The position numbers were made by a program, and so were the translations under genes. The notes under the pieces are model-generated. The model ran no database searches and was not told the DNA's origin. It saw only the letters and a program-made list of their open reading frames with translations. 8,593 bases of DNA from UBA668 sp049424465 (lineage in GTDB: Bacteria; Actinomycetota; Acidimicrobiia; Acidimicrobiales; Ilumatobacteraceae): assembly GCA_049424465.1 (NCBI GenBank), contig JBMSSR010000125.1, forward strand, positions 1-8,593. The letters run 5' to 3'. Shown here one piece after another: positions 6,134-8,593 of this stretch (position 1 is the stretch's first letter; each line of letters starts with the position of its first letter).

Positions 6134-7219
6134 TCAGAGATGCGGGAGGACGGTGTAGGCCCGGCCTCCACCGCTGGCGATGACGTCGTCGAGCCAGTTG
6201 CCGTCGTACACGTCGTTCGGCCCCTGCACCAGATCGTTGTCCTCGGATCCCTCGGGTGTCGTGACGAGCGTCCAGGCCTGCCGCTTGTACGTCCAGTTCG
6301 ACGGGTACAGGCGGTGCGCCTCCCGCCACCACGGCACTGCTGCATCGGCCCCAGCGGTGCGGCGGAGGTGCTCGCCGAGCTCGAAGCACGCAGCGGCACG
6401 AGCCTCATCGCCACCACGCGGCTGCGACCGGGCGACCACCTCGTCGGGCGACAGCACGAACGGTGACGCAGCGCCACGGTGCGCCCAGTCGACGACCGCC
6501 GCACGGTAGGCCTCACTCACGTCGGGGATCTCCTTCACCTCGCGGAGCATGCGGTCCATCCGCTCGGGGAGCCCCTCGGGGATCTCCATGTCACGCAGAC
6601 GACTGCGCTCGATGGACGCTCCCTCCGCAGGGCGCACGATGGTGCCGGCCTCGTCGATCCACACGGCCATCGGGATGTTGACGAAGCCGAACAGCTCGTC
6701 GGTGACGTGCATCGTGTCGATCAACGACGGGTGAGTCGACGACGCGGCATCGATCCACTTGTACGTGTGCGTCGGCTCGACATCGAGCGCCACGGTGACG
6801 ACCGTCAGCCCCGAGCCCTCGAGTTCTGCGTGCAGCGCCTGCCAACCTGGCAGGCTCGTCCTGCAGCCTCAATAACTGGCCCAGGCGACGAGCAACACCT
6901 TGCGGCCGTGCAGTGCGCTGAGGCGGAACGGGTTGCCGTCGCGCGTGATCAACTCGGGGTCGGCGGCTACCGCAGTCGCGAGCGCCCGGCCCCCCAACGT
7001 GGCGGGACCGACGGACCAGACCCCGTGCACCGCGTCGTGCACCACCGGCATGCCGAGGCGATCGGCCATCACCTCGACATCGACCGTGCCGTCGGCGCGC
7101 AGCGAGCCGGGGGCCGGCACGCAGATTTCACCGCGGCACAGTCCCTCGGGCTTGGGTGCCCATCCTGTGTGGTCGGCGACCTGTTCGGGCGCCACCGCGT
7201 CGAGCGACGTGAGGATCAT
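6134..7219 (-). CDS. ResA-like thioredoxin-fold selenoprotein (Sec117, W-A-x-x-U-G-C motif)
   Basis: One frame runs from ATG 7219-7217 to TGA 6136-6134, interrupted only by an in-frame TGA at 6871-6869. Read through, it gives 361 residues. Before the TGA are an N-terminal domain with Cys28 and Cys33, then DGNPFRLSALHGRKVLLVAWASY (the AhpC/TSA-redoxin beta1 segment, ~94-116). After it come GCRTSLPGWQALHAEL, the strand LTVVTVALDVE, and FVNIPMAVWIDEAGTIV with the cis-Pro at 183. A helical TPR-like C-terminus follows (~272-318). Homologues have Cys at the TGA position (WASxCGCR), so selenocysteine at 117 paired with Cys119 would form the redox site. A SECIS-like hairpin follows. Likely a thiol-disulfide oxidoreductase or peroxidase-like protein; the partner is unknown. 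No signal peptide is seen. ATG 7219 is chosen because TACGGT ends six bases upstream; GTG 7237 is an alternative. A nonsense mutation is the rival reading. Confidence 0.85.
6831..6865 (-). promoter_or_regulatory. Bacterial SECIS-like hairpin downstream of in-frame TGA
   Basis: On the minus strand the upper stem GCCTGCCA (6855-6848) pairs perfectly with TGGCAGGC (6844-6837) around a GGT loop (6847-6845). A lower stem TGCAG (6865-6861) pairs with CTGCA (6835-6831), leaving a 5/1 internal loop. The GGU loop begins 21 bases after the TGA, inside the 16-37-base range known for bacterial SECIS. The GG-U apex resembles the E. coli fdhF element that SelB binds. The bulged U of fdhF is not obvious. 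The element is fully within coding sequence, as required in bacteria. Confidence 0.75.
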
Positions 7220-7225
7220 GTGCGC

Positions 7226-7231
7226 ACCGTA
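7226..7231 (-). promoter_or_regulatory. Probable -10 box of the selenoprotein gene
   Basis: TACGGT on the minus strand ends six bases before ATG 7219, the same placement as for other genes here. It would place the first transcribed base at the ATG and argues against the GTG at 7237 as start. Confidence 0.4.
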
Positions 7232-7305
7232 GATCACCGGCGAGCCGATCTGCGCCGATGCGGAGGAATGGTCGGCCCACCTCGACGACAGTGAAGAATG
7301 ACCCC

Positions 7306-7512
7306 ATGGAACGCGAACCCCTGGACTGGGAGAACGCTCCGCAGTCGAGCGGCCTCACGTTCGAGGGCGCCGTCGACCGACTCCGCTTCGCCGCATCGAC
7401 ACCCAAGAGTGGCGCACGTCATCAGACCCGGATCACGCTCGGCTTTCGGCTGACGCTGATCGTCGGCGCCATCGCCCTGATCGCCCTTGCGTTCCTCGTC
7501 ACCAACCGCTGA
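7306..7512 (+). CDS. Small single-pass membrane protein, C-terminal TM, unknown function
   Basis: I do not recognise a family. From ATG 7306 it has 68 residues: an acidic, polar N-terminal ~42 residues (EREPLDWENAPQSS at the start, then FEGAVDRLRF), followed by one hydrophobic segment at ~47-66 (FRLTLIVGAIALIALAFLV), then TNR. The TM at the extreme C-terminus gives a tail-anchored layout with the body in the cytoplasm. A purine-rich GAAGAA lies about ten bases upstream as a weak ribosome site. An in-frame ATG at 7258 would add 16 residues of basic, unlikely sequence. It diverges from the selenoprotein gene (86 bases between starts) and converges on the lipoprotein gene 12 bases away. Codon use is normal, with C/G-rich third positions, which supports a real gene. 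Confidence 0.6.
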   Translation: MEREPLDWENAPQSSGLTFEGAVDRLRFAASTPKSGARHQTRITLGFRLTLIVGAIALIALAFLVTNR

Positions 7513-7524
7513 GGTCGCGGTGAC

Positions 7525-7992
7525 TCACCCCTGCGGCGTGCAGTCGATCGACGGATCCCGCGGCTCGGGATCGTTGTAGCCGCCCTTCGGCACGAATGTC
7601 ACCTCGGGGCGGCAGCCAAGCAACGACCTTGCGCCGAGCGGCTCGGCCAGCGACACGGTGGTCGTGCGCGACGCGTACGCGGTCGGGCATGACCACCCCT
7701 CCCCACCGGCGTAGCCGACGACGACCGTCAGCGTGACCGACTCGTCGGTCTCGGCGACGTCGACGCGATCGAGTTCGAGCGAGCAGCCGGGTTCGTTGAC
7801 GTAGTACTCGAGCTCGATCGAGTCGTCGTGTACGCCAAGCACGTCCCAGTCGACGATCGTGCACTCTCCCACTCGGGCAACCCGATCGGTCGGCGCGTTG
7901 CACGATGGGACCGCGGCGCCGTCCGAGGACCCGCATGCGGTCGCCGCGCCGACCAGCAGCGAGATCGCAATCACACGGTGGAAGGTCCGCAT
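7525..7992 (-). CDS. Cys-rich secreted lipoprotein, unknown function
   Basis: This 155-residue predicted lipoprotein has a basic start (MRTFHR), a hydrophobic stretch VIAISLLVGAA, and a lipobox A-T-A-C with lipidated Cys20, then a flexible GSSDGAA linker. The exported part holds six more cysteines (31, 44, 70, 102, 127, 151), enough for three disulfides. It has beta-like strands (SVTLTVVVGYAGG; TTTVSLAEPL). No enzyme motif is seen. ATG 7992-7990 is fixed by the signal peptide and by GGTGGG eight bases upstream. The gene starts 20 bases after the stop of the molybdoenzyme gene on the same strand, so they are probably one operon; whether they work together is unknown. Confidence 0.75.
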   Translation of the reverse strand: MRTFHRVIAISLLVGAATACGSSDGAAVPSCNAPTDRVARVGECTIVDWDVLGVHDDSIELEYYVNEPGCSLELDRVDVAETDESVTLTVVVGYAGGEGWSCPTAYASRTTTVSLAEPLGARSLLGCRPEVTFVPKGGYNDPEPRDPSIDCTPQG

Positions 7993-8012
7993 CGAGTCAG
8001 CCCACCGCAGGC

Positions 8013-8593
8013 TCAGTCGCCCCAGTGGCGCTGTTCGCGGAAGGGGTCGCCGTACATGTGGTAGCCGTTGCGCTCCCAGAAGCCGGGGGCATCGCTGTCG
8101 CGAACCTCGAGGCCACGCACCCACTTGGCGCTCTTCCAGAAATACAGGTGCGGCACCACGATGCGAACCGGCCCACCGTGGATGGGCTCGATCGGTTCGC
8201 CCTCGTAGGCGTACGCGACGATCGCCTCGTCGGTGGTGATGTCGGCGAGCGGCAGGTTCGTGGTGTAGCCGTACTCGGCGTGCTCCATCACGTGACTCGC
8301 CCCGGGCCGCAGACCGGCACGCTCGAGCAGGTCGCGCACGCGCACACCCGTCCAGATCATGTCGAACTTGCTCCACTTGGTGACGCAGTGGATATCGACG
8401 GTGAACGAGACCGACGGCATCGCGACGAGTTCGTCGTAGCCGATCGTGAACGGCTGCTCGACGAGTCCACCCACCGTGAGGTTCCACTCGCCGGGCGCAT
8501 ACGAGGGAACGTCGCCGACGTGCAGCACCGGGAACCGATCGGTGAGGTACTGGCCGGGTGGCAGACGCGCCGGGTCGAGGCCCTTGTCGAGCA
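8013..8593 (-). CDS. Sulfite oxidase-like molybdopterin oxidoreductase (COG2041 type), 5' end outside window
   Basis: This enzyme carries an Mo-molybdopterin cofactor and belongs to the sulfite oxidase/YedY fold. The visible 192 codons begin LDKGLDPARLPPGQYLTDRFPVLHVGD (split block ~1-27), a start typical of the short cytoplasmic form, so only a few residues should be missing. VGGLVEQP (40-47) precedes VDIHCVTKWSKFD (65-77), in which Cys69 is the expected Mo ligand. WTGVRVRDLLERAGL and EYGYTTNLPL follow. HGGPVRIVVPHLYFWKSAKWV is the cofactor-binding C-terminal part, and HWGD is the end. There is no heme domain and no dimerisation domain, so the total length of ~200 residues is normal for this subgroup. 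The physiological substrate of the subgroup is not settled; sulfite or an S/N-oxide are the usual guesses. A lipoprotein gene follows 20 bases downstream. Confidence 0.92.
   Translation of the reverse strand, partial: LDKGLDPARLPPGQYLTDRFPVLHVGDVPSYAPGEWNLTVGGLVEQPFTIGYDELVAMPSVSFTVDIHCVTKWSKFDMIWTGVRVRDLLERAGLRPGASHVMEHAEYGYTTNLPLADITTDEAIVAYAYEGEPIEPIHGGPVRIVVPHLYFWKSAKWVRGLEVRDSDAPGFWERNGYHMYGDPFREQRHWGD

Noticed and set aside
6134..7237. Frameshifted or nonsense-killed redoxin pseudogene
   Set aside because: Both halves are in the same frame, there is no other lesion, the TGA falls exactly on the redox Cys position, and a SECIS-like hairpin follows. Kept as the rival hypothesis only.

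Overview
This high-GC window has the codon habits and gene families of an actinobacterium. The protein flavour (short YedY/COG2041-type Mo enzyme, PMH-type sulfatase, Ser-type DLH hydrolase) and the apparent leaderless promoters suggest an Acidimicrobiia/Ilumatobacter-like lineage. That placement is inference, since no rRNA or marker gene is present. There is no stretch over 300 bases without a gene, and no tRNA, rRNA, CRISPR array or transposase was seen.

Layout. (1) Positions 1-137 carry a piece of APS kinase (cysC, +). It is joined head-on, inside both reading frames, to the first ~151 codons of a GH13 alpha-glucosidase on the minus strand (138-590). Neither gene continues across the joint, so it is a rearrangement or an assembly chimera. 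(2) A LacI-family repressor (622-1650, -) lies directly upstream of the glucosidase and is probably its operon partner; two adjacent palindromes sit over the repressor's own promoter. (3) Diverging from it is a formylglycine-type sulfatase/phosphonate monoester hydrolase (1802-3265, +). (4) trmB (3305-4018, -) converges on the sulfatase and diverges from an EamA transporter (4102-5031, +), which is followed 22 bases later by a small DLH-family hydrolase (5054-5629, +). (5) On the minus strand come a GNAT acetyltransferase (5661-6068) and, upstream of it, a thioredoxin-fold protein (6134-7219). (6) A 68-residue membrane protein (7306-7512, +) meets a Cys-rich lipoprotein (7525-7992, -), which follows a sulfite-oxidase-like molybdoenzyme cut by the window end (8013-8593, -).

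The most interesting item is the thioredoxin-fold gene. It reads in one frame through an in-frame TGA at 6871-6869, exactly where the first redox Cys of a ResA-like site is expected (W-A-S-Y-TGA-G-C). The TGA is followed at bacterial SECIS distance by a hairpin with an 8-bp upper stem and a GGU loop. This is best read as a selenoprotein (Sec117), which an ordinary gene caller would break into two false genes.

A second window-wide pattern is a TAnnnT -10 box ending 6-9 bases before the chosen start of five unrelated genes, with a degenerate sixth case, usually without a Shine-Dalgarno. This suggests leaderless transcription and was used here to choose starts.
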